From the NCBI RefSeq assembly GCF_005239095.1, contig NZ_SZUA01000002.1, positions 1,159,490 through 1,223,489 of the forward strand: DNA of 64,000 nt. The letters are read 5' to 3'. Shown in pieces: positions 25,585 through 34,285 of the stretch. Under the pieces are notes generated by a model. That model did not search any database, was not told the origin of the DNA, and was given only the letters and a program-made list of their open reading frames with translations. Position 1 is the first letter of the stretch. Each line of letters begins with the position of its first letter. The stretch comes from Luteimonas gilva (lineage in GTDB: Bacteria > Pseudomonadota > Gammaproteobacteria > Xanthomonadales > Xanthomonadaceae). Both the position numbers and the translations under genes were made by a program.

Positions 25585-28377
25585 TCACGCCTTGCCGGAT
25601 GCGAGGATCCGGGCCAGGTCCTGCTTGTTTTCGAGGGCGTCGCGCCAGCGATCGCCCGTTCGGGCCGCCTGCTTTACCACATTCGTCATGCGGAAGTCGA
25701 GGGGGTGGGCCTGGGCCAATTCCTCCCAGGTCAGGGGCATCGACACCGGCGCGCCGGCCGTTCCGCGCGGGGAATAGGCCACGTTCAGGGTCTTGCCGCG
25801 CACGTTCATGTTGTAGTCCATGAAGATCTTGCCGGTGCGCTTGGGCACGCTCCATTCGACCGTGACGTCCTTCGGATGCAGGCGCGCCAGGTGCCGGCTG
25901 ACCAGCTCGGACACGTGCCGCGCGCCGTCGAAATCCAGGTTGCGGACGATCGGCACGAACACGTGCAGGCCGGTCTTGCCCGAAGTCTTGACGATGGGTT
26001 CGATCGACATGGATTGCAGCAGCTCGCGCAGGCGGAACGCGATCTCCTTGCCTTTCTCGAACGCGACCGTGTTGAGTTCGGGCTCGTCGCCCGGCGCTTC
26101 CTTGCCGGAATAGATATAGGGATCGATGTCGAACAGCACGTAGTCGGGGAAGTTGAGGATCGAATCCTCCAGCGCCTGCAGCGAGCTGGAGAAGTCGGTG
26201 GACGGCACGGCGGCGTCCGGCCCGGGTTTCATCCGCGAATGCCAGACGTGGAATTCCAAAGTGCCCGACTGCGCCAGCCACAGCAGCGTCGGCAGGTTGT
26301 TGCACACCAGGTAATCGTGCCGCTGGTCGCGGTGTTCGGAGAACACGGTGACGGTGTCGACGAAATCCGGTTTCTCCTGCGTCCAATGCTTCTGGAAAAA
26401 ACGCTGGCCGTGGATGCCGTCCGGCATGCGGATCATGGTCAGCGGCCGGTCGGCGAGGTGCGGCAGCATCAGCGGAGAAATCTGCGCCAGGTAGAGCAGC
26501 AGGTCGCGCTTGGTCAGGTCGGGCTGCTTCAGCGCTTTATCGGCGGGCCAGTAGACGCGGTCGAGATTGCTCAAACGGATGCGGTGTGCGCCGACGATCA
26601 GGTCGCAGGTTTTCTTCGCGGCATCCAGCTGCGCGACCACTTCGTCTATCGTCTTGGCAACGTCCTCATTTCCCGCTTTTCGGCGCACCGCTTTTGTGGG
26701 AGGGGCTTCAGCCCCGACTGTCGGGGCTGAAGCCCCTCCCACAAAAGCAGAGGCGCGTTTGCCGGCCGGTTTGCCCGCTTTCCCTGCGGGCGCGTCTTCG
26801 CGGGTCACCGTCTTCGCATCGATATCGTCCCGCAGCCGCAAGAAGATCGGCGCCCGCAACGAGCCTTCCTCCGTCCAGCGCTGGAAACTCACCTCCGCGA
26901 CCAGCTCCGGCTTCACCCACGTCACCGGCCCGTTCACCTCCGGCTTCCCCGCGAACGGGCAGCTGCGCGCCCACAGCGCCTGCAGCCGCTCCTGCACCTG
27001 CGCGAGCGTGGCGTCGTCGAAGCCCGAACCCACGTGCGAGGCGTAGCGCAGCTTGCCGCCTTCCCAATAACCGATCAGCAGCGCGCCCAGAGCCCCGCGC
27101 GCCCCTTTGCCTTGCGTGAACCCGCCGATCACGAATTCGGCGCTATGCGTCGGCTTCACCTTCAGCCACGACGACGAACGCTTGCCCGCCAAGTACGCGC
27201 TGTCCTTGCGCTTGCCGACGGCGCCCTCGAAGCCGGCGGCGATGGCCGCCGCATGCAAAGCCGGGCCGTCTTCGTCCGCATGCACCAGTTGCACCAACGG
27301 CGAGGGCAGCAGGCATTGGCTCAAATAGCGGCGGCGGTCGCGATACGGCCGCTTGCGCAGATCGATGCCTTCGAAATAAAGCAGATCGAAGGCGAAGAAC
27401 AAGGTGGGTGTGGCCGCATCCGCCGCGGCGATGTCGCGTTCGGTCTTCAGCTGGAACCGGTTCTGCAGCACGCTGAAGGAAGGTTTGCCGTCGGTGCCGA
27501 ACGCCACGATCTCGCCGTCGAGGATGGCGCCTGCGCTGGCCTGTTGGCGCAGCTCCGCGGCCAATTTCGGGAAGATCTTCGCCAACTCCAACCCGCGCCG
27601 CGAGCGCAGGCGCACGCCGTTGGCGTCGACGAAAGCAAGTACGCGGTAGCCGTCGAGTTTCGGCTCCCACATCCAGTCCGCGTTCGCGAACGGCGCGTCG
27701 GCGGTCTCGGCCTGCATCGGCTCGAGATCCGCGGGCATCGGCGTTGCCTTGCCGGCCGGCACCAATTGCGATGCGGGCATCCGTTGCGCGGGGACCACCT
27801 TCATTTCTTCGACCGCGACGCCGGACAGCACCGAGCGGTCGCGCGCGATCACGTCGTCGCTGGTGACGAAACGATCCTTGTGCTTGATCAGCAGCCACTG
27901 CCGTGCTTCTTTGGTCCGTACCAGCGCGAACGAGCCTTTCAATTTCTCGCCGCGCAGTTGGATGCTCAGTTTGCCTTTTTCGATGCCTTCGCGAACTTGG
28001 CGCCGCGCCTCCTCGCGGTCGTGGAACCACAGGCCGTTCTCGTCCGGGCTGTACACGCCGCAATCCCACACGATCACTTCGCCCGAACCGTATTGGCCGG
28101 GCGGGATCACGCCTTCGAACGAGCCGTAGTCGTAAGGGTGGTCTTCGACGAACACGGCCAGGCGCTTCTCGTTGCGGTCCAGCGAAGGCCCGCGCGGCAC
28201 CGCCCACGACTTCAGCACGCCGTCGCATTCCAGGCGCAGGTCGAAATGCATATGGCTGGCGTGGTGCTGCTGGACCACGAACATCAGCGGCCCGCCGCCG
28301 CCCTCGACCACCACTGGCCCGGGCTCGGGGGTGGCATCGAAGCGGCGCTTGGCGGAATATTCGCTGAGCTTCGCCAT
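25585..28377 (-). CDS. ligD: DNA ligase D (PE-LIG-POL) with a repeat-encoded linker
   Basis: A 930-residue multifunctional end-joining enzyme. The 3'-phosphoesterase domain (residues about 20-170) shows HHASHMHFDLRLE and VIVWDCGVY. The ATP-dependent ligase domain (about 215-530) has EPKLDGYR with catalytic Lys240. The primase-polymerase domain (about 615-920) has FDIDP metal-binding Asp residues and KTSGKTGLHVFVP. Between LIG and POL, bases 26691-26747 are a palindromic repeat read in frame (FVGGASAPTVGAEAPPTKA), lengthening a probably flexible linker. The gene is divergent from DUF72 by 20 bases and followed by ku. Confidence 0.96.
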   Translation of the reverse strand: MAKLSEYSAKRRFDATPEPGPVVVEGGGGPLMFVVQQHHASHMHFDLRLECDGVLKSWAVPRGPSLDRNEKRLAVFVEDHPYDYGSFEGVIPPGQYGSGEVIVWDCGVYSPDENGLWFHDREEARRQVREGIEKGKLSIQLRGEKLKGSFALVRTKEARQWLLIKHKDRFVTSDDVIARDRSVLSGVAVEEMKVVPAQRMPASQLVPAGKATPMPADLEPMQAETADAPFANADWMWEPKLDGYRVLAFVDANGVRLRSRRGLELAKIFPKLAAELRQQASAGAILDGEIVAFGTDGKPSFSVLQNRFQLKTERDIAAADAATPTLFFAFDLLYFEGIDLRKRPYRDRRRYLSQCLLPSPLVQLVHADEDGPALHAAAIAAGFEGAVGKRKDSAYLAGKRSSSWLKVKPTHSAEFVIGGFTQGKGARGALGALLIGYWEGGKLRYASHVGSGFDDATLAQVQERLQALWARSCPFAGKPEVNGPVTWVKPELVAEVSFQRWTEEGSLRAPIFLRLRDDIDAKTVTREDAPAGKAGKPAGKRASAFVGGASAPTVGAEAPPTKAVRRKAGNEDVAKTIDEVVAQLDAAKKTCDLIVGAHRIRLSNLDRVYWPADKALKQPDLTKRDLLLYLAQISPLMLPHLADRPLTMIRMPDGIHGQRFFQKHWTQEKPDFVDTVTVFSEHRDQRHDYLVCNNLPTLLWLAQSGTLEFHVWHSRMKPGPDAAVPSTDFSSSLQALEDSILNFPDYVLFDIDPYIYSGKEAPGDEPELNTVAFEKGKEIAFRLRELLQSMSIEPIVKTSGKTGLHVFVPIVRNLDFDGARHVSELVSRHLARLHPKDVTVEWSVPKRTGKIFMDYNMNVRGKTLNVAYSPRGTAGAPVSMPLTWEELAQAHPLDFRMTNVVKQAARTGDRWRDALENKQDLARILASGKA
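26691..26747. repeat. Palindromic repeat inside ligD, copy 5 (57 bp, in frame)
   Basis: CTTTTGTGGGAGGGGCTTCA and its inverse form a 57-base perfect-armed hairpin element of the TGTGGGAGGGGC variant. It lies entirely within ligD and is exactly 19 codons long. It is the only repeat in this window sitting in the middle of a gene. Confidence 0.92.
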
Positions 28378-28397
28378 GTCGGTCCTCGGAGATGGCC

Positions 28398-29105
28398 ATG
28401 ACTACGCGACTGTGGGTCGGTGCCAGCGGCTACTCCTACAAGGAGTGGAAGGGCAATTTTTATCCGGAAACCATGAAGCCGGACGCGATGCTGGCGTTCT
28501 ACTCGCAGCGCCTGCCTTCGGTCGAGATCAACAATACCTTCTATCAGATGCCGAAGGCACCCGTGCTGGAACAGTGGGCTGCGGCCACGCCGGACGATTT
28601 CCGCTTCGCGATCAAAGCCTCGCGCCGCATCACCCACGACGCCCGGCTGAAGGCCGACGCCGCGGCCGATTCGGTGGCCTATCTTTATCGTGCGCTGGAA
28701 TCGCTGGGCGCCAAGCGCGGCCCCGTCCTGTTCCAACTGCCGCCGTTCCTGAAGAAGGACCTGCCGCGGCTGACCGATTTCCTGCAAGTGCTGCCCGAGG
28801 GCCACCAGGCCGCGTTCGAATTCCGCAACGACAGCTGGTTCGACGACGACGTCTACGCCGTTTTGAAGGCGGCCGGCGCCTCGTTGTGCTTGTCCGAACG
28901 CGAAGACGACAAGCCGCCGCCGCTGGTCGAAACCGCGCCGTGGGGCTACGTGCGTTTGCGGTTGGAGGACTATTCGGAAAGCGACCTGGCGCAATGGGCG
29001 CAGCGCCTGGCCGATACGGGTTGGCAGGACGTGCACGTGTATTTCATGCACGAACCGACCGCGCCGCCCTATGCGCAGACGTTGTTGCGGTTGGCGAAGG
29101 CGTGA
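28398..29105 (+). CDS. DUF72 family protein
   Basis: A 235-residue TIM-barrel-like protein of the DUF72/YecE family: WVGASGYSYKEWKGNFYPETMKP at the N-terminus, YSQRLPSVEINNTFYQMP, FAIKASRRITHDARL and AAFEFRNDSWF are the conserved blocks. CGGAG six bases upstream favours the ATG at 28398 over 28392. The biochemical role of DUF72 is not established. It is divergent from ligD, an association worth noting but not proof of a repair role. The next gene starts five bases after the stop. Confidence 0.92.
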   Translation: MTTRLWVGASGYSYKEWKGNFYPETMKPDAMLAFYSQRLPSVEINNTFYQMPKAPVLEQWAAATPDDFRFAIKASRRITHDARLKADAAADSVAYLYRALESLGAKRGPVLFQLPPFLKKDLPRLTDFLQVLPEGHQAAFEFRNDSWFDDDVYAVLKAAGASLCLSEREDDKPPPLVETAPWGYVRLRLEDYSESDLAQWAQRLADTGWQDVHVYFMHEPTAPPYAQTLLRLAKA

Positions 29106-29110
29106 CGGCG

Positions 29111-29779
29111 ATGGCGAACGCGCGCAAACTCGCCATCGCGGTGGACGCCGAGCACAAGGTCTCCGGTTTGCTGCTCGCGCCCGCGGACGCGCGGGCGTGC
29201 TACGTGCTCGCGCACGGTGCGGGCGCGGGCATGGCGCATCCGTTCATGGAGGCCGTCGCGAAAGGTTTGGCGGAACGGGGCATCGCCACGTTGCGATATC
29301 AGTTTCCGTACATGGAGCGCGGTTCCAAGCGGCCCGATACGCCGAAGTTGGCCCAGGCTACGGTCCGGGCCGCCGTCGCCGAAGCCGCGAGGCGATTGCC
29401 TGATGCGCCGTTGTTCGCCGGCGGCAAATCCTTCGGCGGGCGTATGACTTCGCAGGCCCAAGCCGCCGAGCCCATGCCCGGCGTGCGCGGACTGATTTTC
29501 CTCGGTTTTCCTTTGCATCCCGCCGGCAAGCCCTCGGACGAACGTGCGACGCACCTGGCCGATGTGAAAGTGCCGATGCTGTTCCTGCAAGGTTCGCGCG
29601 ACGATTTGGCGCACCTCGACCTGCTGCGGCCGCTGGTCGAGCGCTTGGGCCGGCGCGCGACGCTGCAGGTGTTCGATGGTGCGGATCATTCCTTCCATGT
29701 GCCGGTGCGGAGCGGGCGGAAGGATGAAGAGGTGCTCGGAGAGATGCTCGACGCGATCGCTGCGTGGGTAAGCTCGTGA
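29111..29779 (+). CDS. Alpha/beta hydrolase (KANL3/Tex30-like)
   Basis: A 222-residue cytosolic alpha/beta hydrolase. The nucleophile elbow is GGKSFGGRM (GxSxGG), YVLAHGAGAGMAHPFME is near the N-terminus, VPMLFLQGSRDDL carries the acid Asp, and DGADHSFHV the catalytic His. The pattern GAGAGMxHPFM ... GKSxGGRM is typical of the small KANL3/Tex30-type family of unknown substrate. Starting five bases after the DUF72 stop, it is translationally coupled to that gene. Confidence 0.87.
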   Translation: MANARKLAIAVDAEHKVSGLLLAPADARACYVLAHGAGAGMAHPFMEAVAKGLAERGIATLRYQFPYMERGSKRPDTPKLAQATVRAAVAEAARRLPDAPLFAGGKSFGGRMTSQAQAAEPMPGVRGLIFLGFPLHPAGKPSDERATHLADVKVPMLFLQGSRDDLAHLDLLRPLVERLGRRATLQVFDGADHSFHVPVRSGRKDEEVLGEMLDAIAAWVSS

Positions 29780-29883
29780 CACTGCAACGCCATTAACTGT
29801 TGCGCGTGGTAGGTCCTTGTAATCGGGGCTATATAGGATTGGGTGTCGGTAATGGGCCGACATTCTGCACATGGAGAGAGCAC

Positions 29884-31374
29884 ATGTTACGCAAGGCCCT
29901 GCTTACTGCTTGTCTGTTAGCCGCGGGAACCAGTTATGCGCAAACGGCGCAGACCGATATCGGCAAGTTTCAGATCCGCGTGGGACGTCCGTTCATCACG
30001 CGCGGTCCGGTTTCCAACATGCTCGATAACCCCCTTAATACCATCAAGTTGAACAATGGACAGTTCAGGGTGTACTCGTCGGGCGGGACGACGTACCGCT
30101 TCCAAGGCATCGACTCGTGGGGCGCGACCGCGGGGCAGGCGTATCCCGTTTTAGGGCCAGTCGCCAACTCTTACGCTTCTTGTGGATTATGGCTGAACGA
30201 TACGAGCCGCGTCCCTGGGAGCACCGTTTCCTATTATGGTTTCGCGCATGCGGAAACGGAGTGCAACTACGCAAACGGCGGTCAAACCTTCAAGTCGACG
30301 GCGCTCGTGCAAAGCGACAACGAAGGCGGAACGTGGCGTTTATCCGGCCAAATACTTTCGGGAGGCGCTCCTGTGGCCGGCACTCAAAGCGGCGAAGGCG
30401 ACTGCACGGCGGCAACCGATAACTATTACGTCTATCTTTATTGTCTGCGCACAAGCGACTTCAACCTGATCGCCGCGCGTGCGCCGATAGACAATCCGAT
30501 ACCCGGCAATTGGTACAAGTTCAAAGACGGCGCATGGTCGCAAGCCGGTCTTGGCGGAGATGCATCCCCGCTTCGCTATACCGATGCGCTCCGTTCGCCC
30601 ATCGGCTTCGGAAGCGCTTCGGTTAGCAAATGGACCTCGAAGAACTACGTCACCCTGGTCAACAACGAATCGTCGGGCAGCGCGCGAGGCGGGGTCTATA
30701 TTTCCTTCTCCGACAATTTCGTCGATTTTTCTCGCGTGCCCCAGCCCATCTTGGTGACCGACGGCGCTGAATGGATCAGGACCGCCGCTTCAGGCGATCT
30801 GATCGCCTACCCTTCTGGCATCGGCCTGAACGGCGGGAGGGAATGGGATGGCGGCTTTTTACTTACCTATACCTTCCTCGAGCCGGGCGAGGATTTCCAG
30901 CGCCGATTCCTGGTTTTTCGCGAGGTATACGTGTTCCAGGGTGGGCAGGTCGGGGCTCAGGATCCGCAAGTCGGCATCGAATTGACCAAATGGGTCGCGG
31001 AGGGGACCGTGCCGCGCGGCATTCGTACGACTACCGCGCCCGTGCAAGGCAACTACGCGCAATATGCGTACGGCGGAAAGCTTGGATACGTGATGTCGGC
31101 ATCGTTGCCGGGCACCATTGCCCTTGAGGAATGCGTTAGTTACTGGCCCGGCACCGCGGACCATCTCGTCACATGGGATGGGACATGCGCCGGCGCCGGC
31201 TATCGCCGCCTGAGAACTATTGGCTGGATCTATACGAGCCCGCAACCCAATACGGTCGCAATCTATAGATGCTGGAGCCCGAGTTACTACAAGTCGCACT
31301 ATGTCTCGACCGATGCCGCTTGCGAGGGGCGCGGCGATCAGGAGTTCCTGCTCGGCTGGGTTCTGGCTTCATGA
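29884..31374 (+). CDS. Secreted protein, beta-rich, with C-terminal Cys-containing repeats
   Basis: A 496-residue protein with a signal peptide (MLRKALLTACLLAAGTSYAQ). Residues 25-390 are rich in short beta strands and Trp/Tyr/Gly, possibly a beta-propeller as in secreted glycan-active enzymes, but I see no catalytic motif I trust. Residues 410-496 hold two copies of a Cys-paired repeat (ECVSYWPGTADHLVTWDGTC, then YRCWSPSYYKSHYVSTDAAC), seen in C-terminal modules of secreted proteins of predatory and soil bacteria. The start at 29884 follows GGAGAGAG. Base composition is visibly AT-richer than the neighbours, hinting at transfer. Confidence 0.7.
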   Translation: MLRKALLTACLLAAGTSYAQTAQTDIGKFQIRVGRPFITRGPVSNMLDNPLNTIKLNNGQFRVYSSGGTTYRFQGIDSWGATAGQAYPVLGPVANSYASCGLWLNDTSRVPGSTVSYYGFAHAETECNYANGGQTFKSTALVQSDNEGGTWRLSGQILSGGAPVAGTQSGEGDCTAATDNYYVYLYCLRTSDFNLIAARAPIDNPIPGNWYKFKDGAWSQAGLGGDASPLRYTDALRSPIGFGSASVSKWTSKNYVTLVNNESSGSARGGVYISFSDNFVDFSRVPQPILVTDGAEWIRTAASGDLIAYPSGIGLNGGREWDGGFLLTYTFLEPGEDFQRRFLVFREVYVFQGGQVGAQDPQVGIELTKWVAEGTVPRGIRTTTAPVQGNYAQYAYGGKLGYVMSASLPGTIALEECVSYWPGTADHLVTWDGTCAGAGYRRLRTIGWIYTSPQPNTVAIYRCWSPSYYKSHYVSTDAACEGRGDQEFLLGWVLAS

Positions 31375-31382
31375 CCGCTTCG

Positions 31383-31408
31383 GCGACGGCAAGTTTTCTT
31401 GCCGTCGC
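31383..31408 (+). terminator. Hairpin after the secreted-protein gene
   Basis: GCGACGGCAAG (31383-31393) pairs with CTTGCCGTCGC (31398-31408) around TTTT, nine bases after the stop codon. There is no long T run, so termination efficiency is uncertain. Confidence 0.55.
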
Positions 31409-31560
31409 TTGGCCCTGATTCGCATACCTTGCTGCGCCAGGATGCCGCTATCGGCTAAAACCCGAGAGTTAACAGTTGAGCTGCAGGTGGGCGCACGGCT
31501 CTTGCGGTGTTACAGAATGGCGCGCACCATCGGCGAATTCATTGAACGAGGCGATCGCGC

Positions 31561-31863
31561 ATGGCTGCGAATACTGGGCTTTTCGATGGGAAGTACACGG
31601 TTGCCGATGTGCAGGCGATGATCGCAGACGGACGGATCGCACCGACCAGTAAGACTTATCGATCTGCGGTCGCTTTCATGGAGCTGGGCGACGAAGCGCA
31701 GACGGCTGAAGCTAAGGCCAAGGAAGCGCATCTTTCCTCGGCCCGGACGCAACGGTGGATCCTGAGAATCGCCATAGCGGCCTTGCTCGTATCCTTGGCT
31801 GCGCTGGGATTGTCGGTGGTGGCGCTTAGCGAAAGTCATATCCACGTACCCGCCAAACCTTAG
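31561..31863 (+). CDS. Small single-pass membrane protein, unknown
   Basis: A 100-residue protein. A soluble N-terminal part (DGKYTVADVQAMIADGRIAP; KTYRSAVAFMELGDEAQTAEAKAKEAHL) precedes one membrane helix at about residues 67-90 (WILRIAIAALLVSLAALGLSVVAL) and a short tail. The VADVQAMIADGRI stretch resembles GYF_2-like N-termini, but the similarity is weak. It follows the secreted-protein gene by 186 bases, with a hairpin between, and shares its AT-richer composition. I do not recognise it. Confidence 0.55.
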   Translation: MAANTGLFDGKYTVADVQAMIADGRIAPTSKTYRSAVAFMELGDEAQTAEAKAKEAHLSSARTQRWILRIAIAALLVSLAALGLSVVALSESHIHVPAKP

Positions 31864-31900
31864 CTGCGGCGACAACAGCGGACTGCTGAAGCCGCCGCAG
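31864..31900. terminator. Hairpin between convergent genes
   Basis: CTGCGGCG (31864-31871) pairs with CGCCGCAG (31893-31900), with an inner CAGC/GCTG pair. It sits between the small membrane protein and the convergent dehydrogenase gene and may stop transcription from both sides. Confidence 0.4.
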
Positions 31901-31921
31901 GTTCAAGTCGGTGTCGTTTTT

Positions 31922-33646
31922 CTAATGTTTCGCTTTCGCATCGCCCACGTAATCCAGTCGCCAGACGACGCCGCCGGCATCGTCGGCAATCAGCAGCGCG
32001 CCGTCCTTGGCCACCGCCACGGAGACCGGGCGCCCCCAAACCCGGGCTTCGTCCAAAACGAACCCCGTCATCACGTCCTCGTATTCGCCGGTGGGCGCAC
32101 CGGCCGCATCGACCGGGATCCGGATCAGCTTCGGGCCCGTCCGTTGCGCGCGATTCCACGAACCGTGCTCGGCGACGAAGGCGGAGCCGCGCCATCGCGC
32201 CGGCAACCGCGCGCCCTCGGCGAAGCTGATGCCCATCGATGCGGAATGCGGTTGCAGCAGCACGTCGGGAATGGCGACGCGTCCGCGCAGATCGGGCCTC
32301 TCGCCGGCGAGCCGCGGATCCTCGTGGTCGCCGATGTACCACCAAGGCCAGCCGAAGAAAGCGCCTTCGGGCACGCGCGTCACGTAGTCGGGAACCAAGT
32401 CGTCGCCCAATCGATCGCGTTCGTTGGTCGAGCACCACACCGCGCCGTGGCGGGGCTGCACCGCGATGCCCGAGCAGTTGCGCAAGCCCGTCGCGTAAGG
32501 GCGGATGCGTCCGACTTCCGGCGCGAAGGCGACGACGCGTGCGCGTCCGGCTTCTTCGTCCCAAGTGGCGCCCAAGCCTTCGCGGCGTTGGATGGCTTGC
32601 GCCTGGGCCAGCGGCTTGCGCGACATGTTGTCGGCGACATTGGAGGCGGAGCCGATGCCGGTATACATCGCGCGGCCATCCAAGGACACGGCGAGATCGC
32701 GATTGGAATGCCCCGCGCTGGTGGGCGACAGGCGCGCGACGACGACTTCGGGAGGACCCGCCGCGCGCAGCGCGCCGGGCGTGTAGGCGTAGCGCACGAT
32801 CCGATTGGTTTCGGCGACATAAAGCCAACGGGGGTGCGGCCCCTGCGGATAGAAAGCCATGCCGAAAGGTTCGGCCAATCCTTCGGCGAAGATTTCGTTG
32901 CTGCGCGCGCTGCGTCCGTCCGCGCCGGGCCGCAGCACGCGGATGCGGTTCGCGTCCGTTTCGGTGACGAAGACGTCGCCGTTGGGCGCCGTTTGCAGCA
33001 TGCGCGGCGCCGTCATGCCCTGGGCGAACAGCGAGACGCGGAAACCGGACGGCACGCGCGGCCAGGCGTCCTTGGGACGCGGCACGATCCGGCTCGGATT
33101 GTTCGCGGATGTCTCGGGTGCGGGCGAGGGCAGATCGGAAGGCGAAATGCGATAGACGCGGCCGGGCGCATCGTCGCGCCAACCGCCGAATACGCCGCCC
33201 TTACTGCGCGCGGACGTTGCGCGCGCAGGGTCGGGCGCTGCGCCGCTCGGCAGGTTCGCCAGGAATGCGATCAGGTCCGCGCGCGTGGCGGCATCCGGCA
33301 CGGTGGCCGTCATCGCGGTGCCGGGCGCGAGGCGTTGAGGTTCGGTCAGGAACGCGTCCAGGCGTTCGCGATCCCAGCGTCCGCCCAGCGTTCGCAACGC
33401 CGGCGTGTAACCGAAATCCATCGCCGCGACCGGGCGGCCGACGACGCCGCGCAGGTCGGGGCCGAGTCCGCCCGCGCCCGCGGGGCCGTGGCAGAGCGCG
33501 CATTGCGCCGCGTACGCAGGGGCGCCGCGCGCGGCGTCGGCCGCATTCGCCGTTTGCGGTTGCGCCGCGCTCTGCGGAGGCGATGGCGTGCACGCGGTTG
33601 CGGCGACCAGCGCGAAGAGAGCGGCGCCGCGCTTCGCCGCGCTCAT
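31922..33646 (-). CDS. Cytochrome c-fused sorbosone dehydrogenase-type protein
   Basis: A 574-residue exported protein. The N-terminal signal ends near an AATAC lipobox-like site, suggesting a lipoprotein. A c-type cytochrome domain (about residues 40-135) has one haem site CALCH and a possible Met ligand in PGTAMTAT. A glucose/sorbosone dehydrogenase beta-propeller (about 185-570) follows, with GMAFYPQGP, SPTSAGHSNRDLAVS and AEHGSWNRAQRTGPK. Such proteins oxidise sugars or related alcohols using PQQ and pass electrons to haem; the substrate is not predictable. The start overlaps the HbpS/GlcG gene stop (ATGA). Confidence 0.85.
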   Translation of the reverse strand: MSAAKRGAALFALVAATACTPSPPQSAAQPQTANAADAARGAPAYAAQCALCHGPAGAGGLGPDLRGVVGRPVAAMDFGYTPALRTLGGRWDRERLDAFLTEPQRLAPGTAMTATVPDAATRADLIAFLANLPSGAAPDPARATSARSKGGVFGGWRDDAPGRVYRISPSDLPSPAPETSANNPSRIVPRPKDAWPRVPSGFRVSLFAQGMTAPRMLQTAPNGDVFVTETDANRIRVLRPGADGRSARSNEIFAEGLAEPFGMAFYPQGPHPRWLYVAETNRIVRYAYTPGALRAAGPPEVVVARLSPTSAGHSNRDLAVSLDGRAMYTGIGSASNVADNMSRKPLAQAQAIQRREGLGATWDEEAGRARVVAFAPEVGRIRPYATGLRNCSGIAVQPRHGAVWCSTNERDRLGDDLVPDYVTRVPEGAFFGWPWWYIGDHEDPRLAGERPDLRGRVAIPDVLLQPHSASMGISFAEGARLPARWRGSAFVAEHGSWNRAQRTGPKLIRIPVDAAGAPTGEYEDVMTGFVLDEARVWGRPVSVAVAKDGALLIADDAGGVVWRLDYVGDAKAKH

Positions 33647-34176
33647 CGCGCGCGCTCCGCGCCGATCGCGGCCGCGGCGGCCGCCGCGATGTCGCCGTCG
33701 ATGTCCGAACGTCCGCCCGACACGCCGACCGCGCCGACGACTTGCCCGTCGACCAATACCGGCGCGCCGCCGTCGATCGGCATCATGTTCGGCGCGGCAA
33801 GGAGTTCGGCCGCTCCGCCTTCGACCGCTTGTTCGAATCCCCGGGTGCGGGCGCGAAACGCCGCGGAGGTCGTGGCTTTGCCGAGCGCGATCGCGAATGC
33901 GGCCGACGAAGCCCGATCCATGCACTCGGCCGTGCGCAGGTCGCCCGCGGCATTGAGCACCACGACGCACACGTTCTCTTTCCGCGTCCGCGCTTCAGCC
34001 AAAGCGCGCTGAAGCACGCGTTGCGCGCCGGTGCCGGACAGGCTGGCGACGGAGACCACGTCGCCGGCTTTGTCTCCGTCCGCAGCGGCGACCCACGCAG
34101 GGCATGCGGCGGCCAGGATCGCCGCCGTAACCCGGGTCGGGAGGCGGAAGCTGGCCGATTTATGGCGGTGCAGCAT
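33643..34176 (-). CDS. HbpS/GlcG-like exported protein
   Basis: A 177-residue protein with a signal peptide (about residues 1-35, ending AAACPAWVAA) and the GlcG/HbpS fold: NVCVVVLNAAGDLRTAECMDRASSAAFAIALGKATTSAAFRAR, then GGAPVLVDGQVVGAVGVSGGRSDIDGDIAAAAAAAIG. Family members bind haem or small redox cofactors, and they often accompany dehydrogenases or redox sensors. CAGGAGAG lies upstream of the ATG at 34176. It is co-translated with the cytochrome c-dehydrogenase through an ATGA overlap and divergent from a LysR gene. Confidence 0.85.
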   Translation of the reverse strand: MLHRHKSASFRLPTRVTAAILAAACPAWVAAADGDKAGDVVSVASLSGTGAQRVLQRALAEARTRKENVCVVVLNAAGDLRTAECMDRASSAAFAIALGKATTSAAFRARTRGFEQAVEGGAAELLAAPNMMPIDGGAPVLVDGQVVGAVGVSGGRSDIDGDIAAAAAAAIGAERAR

Positions 34177-34285
34177 GAAAAACTCTCCTGGCATGAGGCA
34201 GATCGCGCTCAGGCCCATGGTGGCGGCGCGCCAGGTGTCCGAAAATACGTCGAATGGCGCACATCCTGTTTAGTATGAATTAACA

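Noticed and set aside
31561..31863. Small membrane protein as an immunity protein for the upstream secreted protein
   Set aside because: A hairpin and a 186-base gap separate them, and neither a toxin domain nor co-translation is seen, so the pairing is unsupported.
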